Assembly (NCBI RefSeq): GCF_042688525.2
Contig: NZ_JBHWAB010000001.1
Coordinates: forward strand, 1,302,001 to 1,366,000
DNA: 64,000 nt
Direction: 5' to 3'
From: Haloimpatiens sp042688525
GTDB lineage: Bacteria; Bacillota; Clostridia; Clostridiales; Clostridiaceae
Part shown: piece after piece, positions 8,415-17,143 of the stretch
Layout of the letters: each line of letters opens with the position of its first letter
Position numbering within the stretch: position 1 is the first letter of the stretch
Position numbers and translations under genes: made by a program
The notes under the pieces: model-generated
What the model saw: only the letters and a program-made list of their open reading frames with translations
Databases searched by the model: none
What the model was told of the DNA's origin: nothing

Positions 8415-8443
8415 ATTATAGTATAATATAACTAAAAAAACAA
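8415..8443 (-). promoter_or_regulatory. Sigma-A promoter of pfp
   Basis: On the minus strand TTGTTT (8438-8443), a 17-base spacer, and TATAAT (8415-8420). Transcription would start near 8408, about 50 bases upstream of the gene. An AATAGTATA/TATACTATT dyad at 8442-8479 touches the -35 box. Confidence 0.65.
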
Positions 8444-8653
8444 TAGTATATATCAAATAAATATATAATGTATACTATTTAAACGTTTCATGTATTAAAA
8501 AAATTCCCAATGTGTGAATGTTGGTTGTAGGATAGAGATGAGTATATATGGTAATAATTAAAATAAATTAAATATATGAAGGATTTTATAATTAAGTTGT
8601 AGAATTAAAAGAGTAAATGTTAAATGCGTATATTTTAAGGAGGAAAAATTATT

Positions 8654-9073
8654 ATGAATAAAACAGCTACTAGATTTGCTGATTGTCTACAAGCAAAAAT
8701 GTTTCCAATGCATATAATTAAAGTGAAAGAAGATGGGAACGATACAGTTTTTGCATTTGGTCAAAAAATTAAGGATAATGAGGTAACTATAATAATTGAT
8801 TTTGATGAGGATAGTAAATGTGTAGATTTAACTATTCTTGATTTAGTAAAGTTATCAGGAAATTGTGATAAGAAAAAAGTATATGAAAAATTAAATGAAA
8901 TTAATTCATCATATAGATTTCCCAAATTTCATGTAAATGAGGAAAATTCAATTATATCTCAAATTACTATACCATATGAAAGTGAAGTTAGTGGAGAGAT
9001 GGTTTTTGATATGCTTCGATCTATGATGACATTTTGTCATAATGTAGTAGATGATTTAAATAAGTATAGATAA
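8654..9073 (+). CDS. YbjN-domain protein of unknown function
   Basis: A 139-residue acidic protein without signal peptide or membrane segments. The arrangement of strands and helices (TVFAFGQKIKDNEVTIIIDFDED, then KVYEKLNEINSSYRFPKFHVNEEN, then VSGEMVFDMLRSMMTFCH) fits the YbjN / type III chaperone-like fold. That fold is found in many small orphan bacterial proteins. It has an AAGGAGG ribosome site, stands alone and is followed by a strong terminator. The family call rests on pattern similarity. No specific function can be assigned. Confidence 0.65.
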   Translation: MNKTATRFADCLQAKMFPMHIIKVKEDGNDTVFAFGQKIKDNEVTIIIDFDEDSKCVDLTILDLVKLSGNCDKKKVYEKLNEINSSYRFPKFHVNEENSIISQITIPYESEVSGEMVFDMLRSMMTFCHNVVDDLNKYR

Positions 9074-9100
9074 TACAAAAATAGTAAAGTTATGTATAAT

Positions 9101-9151
9101 AAATGTGTGTACTTAAAATTTCTTATATTTAAGTACACACATTTGTGTTTT
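9101..9151 (+). terminator. Terminator after the YbjN-domain gene
   Basis: AAATGTGTGTACTTAAA (9101-9117) pairs perfectly over 17 bases with 9128-9144, followed by GTGTTTTAAA. The T tract is modest but the stem is very stable. Confidence 0.75.
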
Positions 9152-9186
9152 AAATAAAAGAAAAACAAATGATAGGGGTCTTGTAT

Positions 9187-9795
9187 ATGTTAATAAAAAA
9201 TTATTTAAGGGAAATAAGTATGAAACAGTTTATGTATTATTGTAACATTAAATATATAAACGCATTTTGCAAGGAATGTTCTAATTATAATAAAGTTTGG
9301 ACATGTCCTCCTCATAACATTGATGTAATTGATATGCTTAAAGAATATAATCAATGTTATTTAGTAGCTACTAAAATATATACTAATGATTTACCACAAA
9401 GTATACAATCATTAGTAGACAATGATCCATATAATATAATTTTGGCTACAGAAGCTATAATGAAGGATGTTAGAAATAAATTAGATAAAGTTCTTTTAAA
9501 TGTAGAAAATCATATACCACAATCAAGAGCAATATTATCAGGTAAATGTTTGCTTTGTGATATGTGCAGCAGGGTAAGTGATAAACCATGTAGAAATCCT
9601 GATATGATGAGATATTCATTAGAATCCTTTGGATTTGATATAAGTAGGATATGTCAAGAAATTTTTGGTATTGAAATATTATGGGGAGGCTACACACTTC
9701 CTAAATATATAATTTTAGTCAGTGGTATTATGACTAAAGAAAGTAAAAATAGTTATAATGAAATTATGAAAAATGAAATACCTAACCAGTGGTAG
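9187..9795 (+). CDS. DUF2284 cysteine-rich predicted metal-binding protein
   Basis: About 202 residues with two cysteine clusters. The first is CKEC with TCPPH near the N terminus. The second is GKCLLCDMC, followed by KPCRNPDMMRYSLESFGFD in the C-terminal half. These are hallmarks of the DUF2284 family, thought to bind metal or an iron-sulfur cluster and often seen in anaerobes. Start ATG 9187 is preferred because AGGGGT lies at about 9173-9178; an in-frame ATG at 9169 precedes that ribosome site. It stands alone, between a terminator and a repeat copy. The molecular function is unknown. Confidence 0.75.
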   Translation: MLIKNYLREISMKQFMYYCNIKYINAFCKECSNYNKVWTCPPHNIDVIDMLKEYNQCYLVATKIYTNDLPQSIQSLVDNDPYNIILATEAIMKDVRNKLDKVLLNVENHIPQSRAILSGKCLLCDMCSRVSDKPCRNPDMMRYSLESFGFDISRICQEIFGIEILWGGYTLPKYIILVSGIMTKESKNSYNEIMKNEIPNQW

Positions 9796-9841
9796 GGGAG
9801 AGGCGAAAGTATATGCAGCCAGTAAATAAAAATCAGTATAA

Positions 9842-10049
9842 GAACAGTAATCCTTCACTTTCATAACGTGCTCTAAGTCTTACTCATATTGAAAAAAGAT
9901 TTTTAAATTAATATTCCGTAGGAATTAGTAATTAAAAAATGACTTTTTCAAATTCGTAAAGCTAAGAACTTGTAGACTTTGTTCAAATGTTTCTTACGCA
10001 ATATATCATTTCTCTTCGCTAGACAGTATTTTTGTCCTGTGAAAGTTGA
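9842..10049 (+). repeat. Palindromic element copy lacking its left end
   Basis: Matches the full element from the inner left arm (CTTCACTTTCATAAC) to the right terminal repeat CTGTGAAAGTTGA at 10037-10049. The outer part of the left arm is replaced by about 40 bases that include GCAGCCAGTAAAT, also found before the full copy at 19998. Confidence 0.8.
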
Positions 10050-10245
10050 ATTAATAATAAATAATTAATGAAATAAAATTTAAATGATAGTTTCAGCGTT
10101 TAAGAAAAATTTCTTATGTTGATATACAAAGTTGTATAATACATTAAATTAGGAAATTCTATAAAATATATACCTTTTAAAGATAAAAAAAGTTTTTATA
10201 AAAGTTACTAAGATAAGTTAAGTATTTAGTTATTACCCTAAAACT
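10050..10245. other. Non-coding stretch between repeat and hutU
   Basis: AT-rich sequence with no supported gene. A TATAAT-like box occurs on the plus strand around 10134-10140 but leads into no reading frame. Nothing else was recognised. Confidence 0.4.
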
Positions 10246-10281
10246 AAAAATTACTATAGGAATAAATTCCTATAGTAATTT
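10246..10281 (-). terminator. Terminator of hutU
   Basis: A perfect 16-bp stem (10248-10263 with 10266-10281) with a 2-base turn lies 20 bases past the hutU stop. On the minus strand it runs into TTTTTAG. Confidence 0.8.
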
Positions 10282-10301
10282 CCAAAACTGTAAACTGTCA
10301 A

Positions 10302-12326
10302 CTATTTCAAACTGTCAGTTACTATTTTATCTACTAAATCAGTATCTGCAATATAAGGAATAGTAATATGGTTTACACCTTTGGTGTCTAAGTTGTATTC
10401 TATACTTGTTTCTAGTGCATGCTCATTTCTAGCCCAAGAACGTCTAGCAACTCCACTCATAACATCCCATGCCATTGCAGATTTTATAATATTATCTACT
10501 CTGTCACTTCCATCTAAAACTAAGCCGAAGCCTCCATTTACAGCTTTACCAATACCAACACCGCCGCCGTTGTGAAGAGAAACTAAGCTCATACCTCTTG
10601 CAGCATTTCCAGCGAAGCATTGTACAGCCATATCAGCAGTGATATTACTTCCATCTTTTATATTTGAAGTTTCTCTAAATGGAGAGTCAGTTCCACTTAC
10701 ATCATGATGGTCACGACCTATCATTACTGGTTCTACTTCACCTTTTCTAACCATATCATTAAATTTAAGGGCAATTTTCATTCTACCTTGTGCGTCTTGA
10801 TATAAAATTCTAGCTTCAGTACCGACTACTAATTGATTTTTTTCTGCATCTTTTATCCAAATATAGTTGTCTCTATCTTGACCACGTCTATTTGGATCTA
10901 TACAATCCATAGCAGCTTTATCAGTTTTCATTAAATCTTCATGGTTACGACTTAAACATACCCATCTAAAAGGTCCATAACCATAGTCAAATAACATTGG
11001 TCCCATTATATCTTCTACATATGAAGGGAATATGAAGCCATCCTTTTCATCTATACCATTTTTAGATATTTCTTTTACTCCAGCATCATATATAGCTTTC
11101 ATGAAAGAATTACCATAATCAAAGAAATAAGTACCACGGTCAACTAATGCTTTGATAAATTTAAAGTGTTTAGTTAGACTTTCATCAACTAATTTTCTAA
11201 ATTTAGTTCTATTAAGTTTTAATAGTTCAGTTCTTTCATCAAAAGTAACGCCTTGTGGACAGTAACCACCATCATATGCAGCATGACAAGAAGTTTGGTC
11301 AGATAATAAATCAACTTTTATATTATTATTAACAATATACTCAAGTAAATCTACAATATTACCATGATATGCTATAGAAAGAGATTTCTTAGCTTTTTTA
11401 GCTTCATCTACCCATTTAAATATTTCTTCAAAGTTAGAAGAAGCTTTATTTACCCATCCTTGGTCAAGTCTTGTTTTAATTCTAGAATAATCAACTTCAG
11501 CTATTATTCCAATACCATTAGCTATTTCTACAGCTTTTGGTTGAGCACCACTCATTCCACCAAGGCCAGAAGAAACGAATAGATGACCTGTTAAATCTCC
11601 ATCGTGAGGAATACCTAGTTTTAATCTACCAGCATTTAATAATGTGTTAAATGTTCCGTGTACGATACCTTGAGGTCCTATATACATCCAACCTCCAGCT
11701 GTCATTTGACCATAGTTAGATACACCTAATTGCATAGCTGTATGCCAGTTTTCTAAATCGTTAAACATTCCTATTAATAAACCATTAGTAAGAATTACTC
11801 TAGGTGCTTGAGGGTTAGATTTAAATAAACCAAGAGGGTGTCCAGATTCAACTACAAGAGTTTGATCTTGAGTAAGTTCTTCTAAATATTTTTTTAGTAG
11901 TCTATACTGCATCCAGTTTTGACACACTTGACCGGTTTCACCATAAGTAACAAGTTCATAAGGATAAAGTGCAACATCAAAATCTAAATTATTATCTATC
12001 ATTACTTGAAAAGCTTTACCTTCTACACATTTACTTTTATATTCGCTTATTGATTTACCATAGATTCTTCCTTCAGGACGGAATCTGTAACCATAAATTC
12101 TTCCTCTAGTCAAAAGTTCATTCATAAATTCTGGTGCTAACTTTTCATGATATTTTTCAGGTATGTAGCGTAGAGCATTTTTAAGTGCAAGTTTAGCTTT
12201 GTCTTTTGTTAAACTAAAACCTCTATCAGGAGCTCTTCTTACGCCTTCAACAAATTTAGGCATCTCTGGTAATTCATCATCTAATTTTATTGTCATAGCA
12301 TTAGAAATATCTATGTTGTTTAACAT
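10302..12326 (-). CDS. hutU: Urocanate hydratase, long form
   Basis: Converts urocanate to imidazolone propionate in histidine breakdown, using tightly bound NAD as electrophile. At 674 residues it belongs to the long class, similar in size to the animal enzyme (about 676), not the 550-residue Pseudomonas/Bacillus class. Clear family stretches are GGWMYIGPQGIVHGTFNTLLNAGR, SGLGGMSGAQPKA and DQTSCHAAYDGGYCPQG. Near the C terminus are NGGGVGIGKAVNGGFGLVLDGS and RRSWARN. The start is ATG 12326, because AGAGGTGG lies just before it; an in-frame GTG at 12335 overlaps that ribosome site. No hutH, hutI or ftcD gene is adjacent, so the rest of the pathway must be elsewhere or urocanate is taken from outside. 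Confidence 0.93.
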   Translation of the reverse strand: MLNNIDISNAMTIKLDDELPEMPKFVEGVRRAPDRGFSLTKDKAKLALKNALRYIPEKYHEKLAPEFMNELLTRGRIYGYRFRPEGRIYGKSISEYKSKCVEGKAFQVMIDNNLDFDVALYPYELVTYGETGQVCQNWMQYRLLKKYLEELTQDQTLVVESGHPLGLFKSNPQAPRVILTNGLLIGMFNDLENWHTAMQLGVSNYGQMTAGGWMYIGPQGIVHGTFNTLLNAGRLKLGIPHDGDLTGHLFVSSGLGGMSGAQPKAVEIANGIGIIAEVDYSRIKTRLDQGWVNKASSNFEEIFKWVDEAKKAKKSLSIAYHGNIVDLLEYIVNNNIKVDLLSDQTSCHAAYDGGYCPQGVTFDERTELLKLNRTKFRKLVDESLTKHFKFIKALVDRGTYFFDYGNSFMKAIYDAGVKEISKNGIDEKDGFIFPSYVEDIMGPMLFDYGYGPFRWVCLSRNHEDLMKTDKAAMDCIDPNRRGQDRDNYIWIKDAEKNQLVVGTEARILYQDAQGRMKIALKFNDMVRKGEVEPVMIGRDHHDVSGTDSPFRETSNIKDGSNITADMAVQCFAGNAARGMSLVSLHNGGGVGIGKAVNGGFGLVLDGSDRVDNIIKSAMAWDVMSGVARRSWARNEHALETSIEYNLDTKGVNHITIPYIADTDLVDKIVTDSLK

Positions 12327-12472
12327 ATATACCACCTCTTATAAGTTTTTTATTTAAGTTACACAATATATATTCACTATTAATTACCATAATTCCTTCA
12401 AATTTTTTAAATTTTTGAAAAATTTTAAATTTTATTAATTTAATTCATTAAAGCGTGAAAATCATAAGCAGT

Positions 12473-12517
12473 AAATAAAAAAAAGAAGCCAATATTCATG
12501 AAATAGTGGCTTCTTTT
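12473..12517 (-). terminator. Terminator of the yjjIW operon
   Basis: AAAAGAAGCCA at 12481-12491 pairs with TGGCTTCTTTT at 12507-12517. On the minus strand the stem runs into a long T tract. It lies about 12 bases past the yjjW stop. Confidence 0.8.
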
Positions 12518-12528
12518 AACAGATTCAC

Positions 12529-13365
12529 TTAAACTACTACTATATTTTCACATCCATTTTTTAGTGCTATATTCTCTAATTCCTTCATCATGTTATTGGA
12601 AGGGGAATAACTATTGATTATATCAGTACGTACTCCTATAGGTCTATATTTTATTAATTTATATATTATATTAGGATTTAAAGAAGCAATTAATTTACTG
12701 GTCATATCTACATTATAATAATTATTTAGTACTTCAGGTACAATAACGGTACGCACCTCATAAAGTTTATTAATTTTTGAAAGAAATTTTATATTTTCTA
12801 AAACTGTAGAATTAGACATACCTGTTAATTTTTTATGTTCTTTAGAATCATAGGATTTTAAATCTACCATTGCCATATCCATTAAATTTACTAAATCATC
12901 TTTTTCATATAATGGAGAAGAACCATTAGTATCTACAAAACAAGTTAAACCTAGTTTTTTAACTTCTTTAAATAAAGAAGTTAAAAATTCACTTTGAAGA
13001 GTACATTCTCCACCGGAAACTGTTATTCCAGAAATAAATGGTGTTGCTTTTTTTATTTCTTTTAATATATCAGCTACACTCATATATACAGCTTTAGGAG
13101 AACTATTATTTTTACAAACTTTAATGCAATTATCACATTGGATACACAGTTCTTCATTCCATATAACTTTACCATTTGTAAATGATAAAGCGCCTACAGG
13201 GCATTCTTGTATACATTGTTTACAATTTATGCATTGAGTTATGGTTTCAGGGTTATGACAGTAAAGACAATTAAAATTACAACCTTGAAGAAAAATAGAT
13301 GTTCTATTGCCAGGTCCATCTACGCAACTAAAAGGTATAATTTTATTAACTAATGCTTTAGTCAT
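12529..13365 (-). CDS. yjjW: YjjW-family glycyl-radical enzyme activase
   Basis: Radical SAM activating enzyme, 278 residues, that would install the glycyl radical in the YjjI protein encoded just upstream. The SAM-cluster motif is C29-x3-C33-x2-C36. A ferredoxin-type insert follows with two sets of four cysteines (45, 48, 51, 55 and 74, 77, 80, 84), giving two extra [4Fe-4S] clusters. SGGECTLQ and VDTNGSS follow. This layout is that of the pyruvate formate-lyase activase-like group with a two-cluster insert. Its start overlaps the yjjI stop by four bases (ATGA), which indicates translational coupling. Pairing with YjjI is supported by position and by the known yjjI-yjjW pairing in enterobacteria. 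Confidence 0.87.
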   Translation of the reverse strand: MTKALVNKIIPFSCVDGPGNRTSIFLQGCNFNCLYCHNPETITQCINCKQCIQECPVGALSFTNGKVIWNEELCIQCDNCIKVCKNNSSPKAVYMSVADILKEIKKATPFISGITVSGGECTLQSEFLTSLFKEVKKLGLTCFVDTNGSSPLYEKDDLVNLMDMAMVDLKSYDSKEHKKLTGMSNSTVLENIKFLSKINKLYEVRTVIVPEVLNNYYNVDMTSKLIASLNPNIIYKLIKYRPIGVRTDIINSYSPSNNMMKELENIALKNGCENIVVV

Positions 13366-14852
13366 ATTTTTCTTACCTTTCTATTTAGTACTTTTTGATT
13401 TTTTACAGCTCCTAATCCTAAAGCAACAGTATCACGAAGAACTTGTTCACCTTTATCTAATTTATCTATTTCTGATTTTTTAACAAGATATCCTGTGATT
13501 CTAATTACATCAGAATCAGAAGAATATAATGAAAAATATCTCATATTTAAACTGAAAGCTCCTTTTATGATATCTAAAATAGATTTAGGATTTCTTTTAG
13601 CTGTACTGTCAAAAGGAAATATATCACCAATTCCAGATGGAAAGAATTTATGAAATTTAGCGCTTTGAATTAAGTGTTCAGGTAGTTCAGGTTCTTCACC
13701 AATAGGTATTCTGCAGCCAGGGCTTATGTTTTTATCTGAATCAATTCCTACTTGTGCATGAAGTAAGTATTTATGGTCTGTTTTTTCACAATAAGGAGCT
13801 TTATGTTTATTTACTTCTTGTTCTAATTTTTCAATTATTTTTAGTCCTAATTCATTAGCTTTTTCTCCATGACCAAATCTATTTTCTAGCTTATCTGAAT
13901 TTATAAAATGATTAACACATTCAGCTAATCCAAACATACCAAACATAGCAGTAAAATTATTTCTATCTATTAATTTTTCTTTAGCTAAGAAGTTATTTTC
14001 AAAGAATCCACTTTCCTCTACTAAGAATTTAACTCTTTCGTCTATATATTTAGCCATTCTTTCTACTCCATCAGGTAAAACTTTATTTAAAAAGTCTTCT
14101 ATATCAGTAGTTTCTTTAGCTAAATAAGCTAGGTTTAATCTGCATAAAGTATAACTTCCTCCTCCAGTATATAAACCATTATAACAGCTTACTATATTAT
14201 AATTCCCATTAAATTCTTTGGAAAACATTTCATGATTTGCAAAACTTGGTTTTGCAGTTACTAAAGCAGTATTGATACAATCTATTGCAAAGTCTTCAGG
14301 AGTATTTTTGCTATATTTTACTGTTATATTTGGAATTGATGTTTGTAGTTCTCTTTGAGCTTTTAAAATTATTCTCCCAGCTTTAGTATCTATTGGACCT
14401 ATATTAGCATGGCAGAAAGAATCTGTAAGAGTTCTATCTATGTGAGTTAAGAATAATTTTATAGCATGGTAAGCTTCTTTTTCATCTTTTATAAAAGGTT
14501 CTAATAGAGTATCTATATTTCCTAAAGATACTGGAAAAGAAGTTATTGAAGGTACATGTTTATATAGAATTAATAAATTATTTACTGCTTCCCAAATATC
14601 TTTAGGTGGTTGAAGGTTTAAAAATTTGCTTCCATTTTTCATGAATTTTTCATAATCCGGTACTATATATCTAGGTCTATAAGGAGCATGACCTTCGTTT
14701 AAATCACAGATTATTCCTTTGTTTATATACTCTTTAGTATCACTAGAAATATTTAATACATTTAAAGTATCTTCTGCAGTTCTTGCAAGAGATAAAACCT
14801 TTTGTTCATAGGTTAGAGATTTATCTTTAATAATATTTAAAATATTATCCAT
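13362..14852 (-). CDS. yjjI: YjjI-family glycyl-radical enzyme of unknown substrate
   Basis: A 496-residue member of the pyruvate formate-lyase superfamily of the short YjjI type. The likely active-site cysteine is Cys223 (VSCYNGLYTGGG). The glycyl-radical residue is Gly454 in RITGY, 43 residues from the C terminus, the normal position for this superfamily. The N-terminal APYRPRYIVPDYEKF is also typical of YjjI. No substrate is established for the family as far as I know. The enzyme is oxygen-sensitive and so consistent with strict anaerobiosis. A GGAGTG ribosome site precedes ATG 14852. A catabolite-response-like dyad lies at 14875-14888. Confidence 0.87.
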   Translation of the reverse strand: MDNILNIIKDKSLTYEQKVLSLARTAEDTLNVLNISSDTKEYINKGIICDLNEGHAPYRPRYIVPDYEKFMKNGSKFLNLQPPKDIWEAVNNLLILYKHVPSITSFPVSLGNIDTLLEPFIKDEKEAYHAIKLFLTHIDRTLTDSFCHANIGPIDTKAGRIILKAQRELQTSIPNITVKYSKNTPEDFAIDCINTALVTAKPSFANHEMFSKEFNGNYNIVSCYNGLYTGGGSYTLCRLNLAYLAKETTDIEDFLNKVLPDGVERMAKYIDERVKFLVEESGFFENNFLAKEKLIDRNNFTAMFGMFGLAECVNHFINSDKLENRFGHGEKANELGLKIIEKLEQEVNKHKAPYCEKTDHKYLLHAQVGIDSDKNISPGCRIPIGEEPELPEHLIQSAKFHKFFPSGIGDIFPFDSTAKRNPKSILDIIKGAFSLNMRYFSLYSSDSDVIRITGYLVKKSEIDKLDKGEQVLRDTVALGLGAVKNQKVLNRKVRKI

Positions 14853-14874
14853 AGTTGTTCACTCCATTCTATTA

Positions 14875-14888
14875 TGTAACGCTTTACA
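14875..14888. promoter_or_regulatory. cre-like dyad in front of yjjI
   Basis: TGTAACGCTTTACA has 5-bp arms TGTAA/TTACA around a 4-base centre, the spacing of CcpA cre sites. The central CG of the cre consensus is replaced by GC, so CcpA binding is uncertain. It lies about 25 bases upstream of the yjjI start codon. Confidence 0.4.
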
Positions 14889-15084
14889 CATAAAAATAAT
14901 ATAATTTATAGTTCTTAAATATATTTTACAATATATTATTGTGTTTTATCAAATATTTATTATTAAAAAATATTACGAATAGTGGATTAATTAATAGTAA
15001 ATTTGTGAAAATATTAATAATTTACAACAAAACAGACATAAATACATAATAATTGAATGTAAGCGATAACATAGAACAAAAGTA
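14889..15084. other. Divergent intergenic region yjjI / gerMN
   Basis: Very AT-rich spacer between the divergent yjjI and lipoprotein genes. On the minus strand TTGTAA and TATAAA boxes are 15 bases apart, which is poor spacing. No gene, repeat element or stable hairpin was found. Confidence 0.4.
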
Positions 15085-15113
15085 TTAAGAAAAAGAGTAA
15101 TATATGATATACT
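15085..15113 (+). promoter_or_regulatory. Promoter of the GerMN lipoprotein gene
   Basis: TTAAGA (15085-15090), a 17-base spacer and TATACT (15108-15113). The -10 box lies inside ATATACTGT (15107-15115), which has its inverted copy ACAGTATAT at 15142-15150. This gives a dyad around the presumed start site that could be an operator. Confidence 0.6.
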
Positions 15114-15168
15114 GTACATATAATTCTTTGATTTAAATTGCACAGTATATACAAAAGGAGGAAATGTT

Positions 15169-15762
15169 ATGAAAAAACTTATTAGTTTAGTTATGATGAG
15201 TATATTGATTTTTACTTTAGTTGGATGTAATAAGAAAAAAGAAGAAGTAACTACTACAAAGAAAAATGTAAAAATTGAAAGCGAAACTACAACAAAAGAA
15301 AATGAAAGTGATAATAAAAAAGAAAATGAAAGTGATGACAAAAAACAAAGTGAAGAAAAGAAAAAAGCAGTATTATTCTTTAGTGATGATCAAGCTATGT
15401 ATTTAGAAAAGGAAGAAATTGAAGTAGAAGAGTTAAATGCAGAAGTTTTAATTAATAAATTGTTAGAAGGACCTAAACAAAAAAATCATTATGCTGTTTT
15501 ACCAAAAGAAGCTAAAGTATTAAGTGTGAAAGTAAAAGATAATACAGCATATGTGGATTTTGATAAAAGTATAAGTAAAAAGTTGTCTGGAAGCTCAGCA
15601 GAAGCAACTATGTTAGTTAATGCTATAGGTGCAACTTTAACATTAAATAAAGATTTGAATATTAAAAATGTACAATTGTTAATAGATGGAAATAAAGATA
15701 CAGTATTGGGACCTATTGATATTAGTCAACCTATTAAAGTAGATATGTCAATGATAAAATAG
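15169..15762 (+). CDS. GerMN-domain lipoprotein
   Basis: A 197-residue secreted lipoprotein. A signal peptide ends in the lipobox LVGC at Cys20. A low-complexity, charged Lys/Glu/Thr linker follows at about 21-65. The GerMN domain occupies about 70-190 (KAVLFFSDDQAMYLEKEEIEV, LLEGPK, AYVDFDKS, TMLVNAIGATLT). GerMN domains occur in spore germination and sporulation proteins (GerM) and in other envelope lipoproteins, where they probably bind partners rather than catalyse. It has an AGGAGG ribosome site. The gene is monocistronic between its own promoter and terminator. A sporulation role is possible but not shown by the sequence. Confidence 0.85.
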   Translation: MKKLISLVMMSILIFTLVGCNKKKEEVTTTKKNVKIESETTTKENESDNKKENESDDKKQSEEKKKAVLFFSDDQAMYLEKEEIEVEELNAEVLINKLLEGPKQKNHYAVLPKEAKVLSVKVKDNTAYVDFDKSISKKLSGSSAEATMLVNAIGATLTLNKDLNIKNVQLLIDGNKDTVLGPIDISQPIKVDMSMIK

Positions 15763-15772
15763 AAATTATTGT

Positions 15773-15803
15773 AAAAGAGTAGAATTAATTCTACTCTTTT
15801 TTT
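15773..15803 (+). terminator. Terminator after the GerMN gene
   Basis: A 28-base perfect palindrome at 15773-15800 (AAAAGAGTAGAA, loop TTAA, TTCTACTCTTTT), followed by further T residues. Confidence 0.88.
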
Positions 15804-15844
15804 GTGATATAATATTTTTATTATTAGTTGAAAGGAGTGAAATA

Positions 15845-17143
15845 ATGACAAGAAAACTCCGATATATACATGCAGCAGACATACACTTAGGAAGTATACC
15901 TCATATAAATTATATAGATAATGTGTATAAAGAAGAACTTATAAGAGAAGTAGTATATAAATCTTTTGAAAAGATAATAGATGATGCTATAAAGTATAAT
16001 GTAGACTTTGTACTAATAAGTGGAGATATATTTGATGGTGATAGTTATTCTATAAAAGCGTATAAGTTTTTTAAAAGCCAATGTGAGAAGTTAGAAAATA
16101 TAAAATTGTATTTTGTTTGTGGAAATCATGATCCAATGATAAACGAAAAGTATAAGATGGAACTGTCTAATAATGTTTTTACTTTTGAAAGTGATAAGCC
16201 TAAAATTTATAATTACGAAAAGGATGGAAAAGTAATTGCTAGAATAATAGGGCAATCCTATAGAGCTAGAAGTGAAAGTAGGAGTATATGGAAGGAATAT
16301 AATTTACCAAAAGATGAGGTTTTTAATATTGCACTTCTTCATACAAGTATGGATGGAAATAAAAGATATGCACCTTGTACTATAGGTGATTTAAAAACTA
16401 AAGAATGTATTAATTATTGGGCACTAGGACATATTCATAAACAACAAATTTTTAAGGATGAAAATCAAGTTATTGCATTTCCAGGTATTCCACAGGGAAG
16501 AGATTTTGGAGAATTAGAAAGTGGAGGCTATTATCTAGTAGATATAGTTGATGACAATATAGATGTACAGTTCATAAAAACATCATATCTTGTTTTTAAA
16601 AAGATTAAAATTTCAATAGATAAATATAAAGAGAATTTAGTGAATATATCTGATTTAGAAGATTTAATTGAAGATAAAGTTAATACTCTTTTGGAAGAAG
16701 ATAATGATTTGGTTAAAGTATATGTGATTCAGTGGATTTTAAAAGGTAGAGGAGATATACACAGCATATTAAATGACCAGAGTGAAGAGGATTTAGAAGA
16801 ATTAATAAAAGAAATAAATAGTAATTTTAATTATGGTAAAATATTAGCTATTACAGATTCTATTTTAGTAAGGACATCAAGAGCTATGTCTCAAATACAA
16901 AATTTTGAGGAAAACAATAAGTTTTTTCATGAGATAGATAATATGATACAAAATTATATGAATAATGATGAGTTAAAAGAAGAATTAGTTAAGAATTTAG
17001 GGAAAATATGGGATATTAAAAATGATCATGAAAATATAAATGAAGAAAAGTTTTTATTAAATGAAGAGATGTTAACGGATATTGTTAGTGAAGCTAAAAA
17101 TTTAATAATTGATGAGCTTTTAAAAAAGTTGGTGATTGAATGA
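15845..17143 (+). CDS. Metallophosphoesterase nuclease of the YhaO / SbcD family
   Basis: A 432-residue DNA exonuclease-type phosphoesterase. Metal-binding motifs of the Mre11/SbcD fold are in order: ADIHLGS near residue 10, SGDIFDGD near 60, CGNHDP near 97, then LLHTS and LGHIHKQQ near 195. The C-terminal half is the family-specific capping region. Its stop overlaps the start of the next gene by four bases (ATGA), so the two products are made together. They most likely form a complex like SbcCD or the Bacillus YhaO/YhaN pair in DNA end processing. The DNA-repair role is inferred from family; the substrate is unknown. Confidence 0.87.
   Translation: MTRKLRYIHAADIHLGSIPHINYIDNVYKEELIREVVYKSFEKIIDDAIKYNVDFVLISGDIFDGDSYSIKAYKFFKSQCEKLENIKLYFVCGNHDPMINEKYKMELSNNVFTFESDKPKIYNYEKDGKVIARIIGQSYRARSESRSIWKEYNLPKDEVFNIALLHTSMDGNKRYAPCTIGDLKTKECINYWALGHIHKQQIFKDENQVIAFPGIPQGRDFGELESGGYYLVDIVDDNIDVQFIKTSYLVFKKIKISIDKYKENLVNISDLEDLIEDKVNTLLEEDNDLVKVYVIQWILKGRGDIHSILNDQSEEDLEELIKEINSNFNYGKILAITDSILVRTSRAMSQIQNFEENNKFFHEIDNMIQNYMNNDELKEELVKNLGKIWDIKNDHENINEEKFLLNEEMLTDIVSEAKNLIIDELLKKLVIE

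Noticed and set aside
14875..14888. Clear CcpA cre site before yjjI
   Set aside because: Arm spacing fits, but the central CG is GC. It is kept only as a cre-like dyad with low confidence.
14991..15341. Minus-strand Ser/Phe-rich frame opposite the GerMN linker
   Set aside because: It is the reverse of Lys/Glu-rich codons and crosses the lipoprotein promoter. It has no ribosome site.
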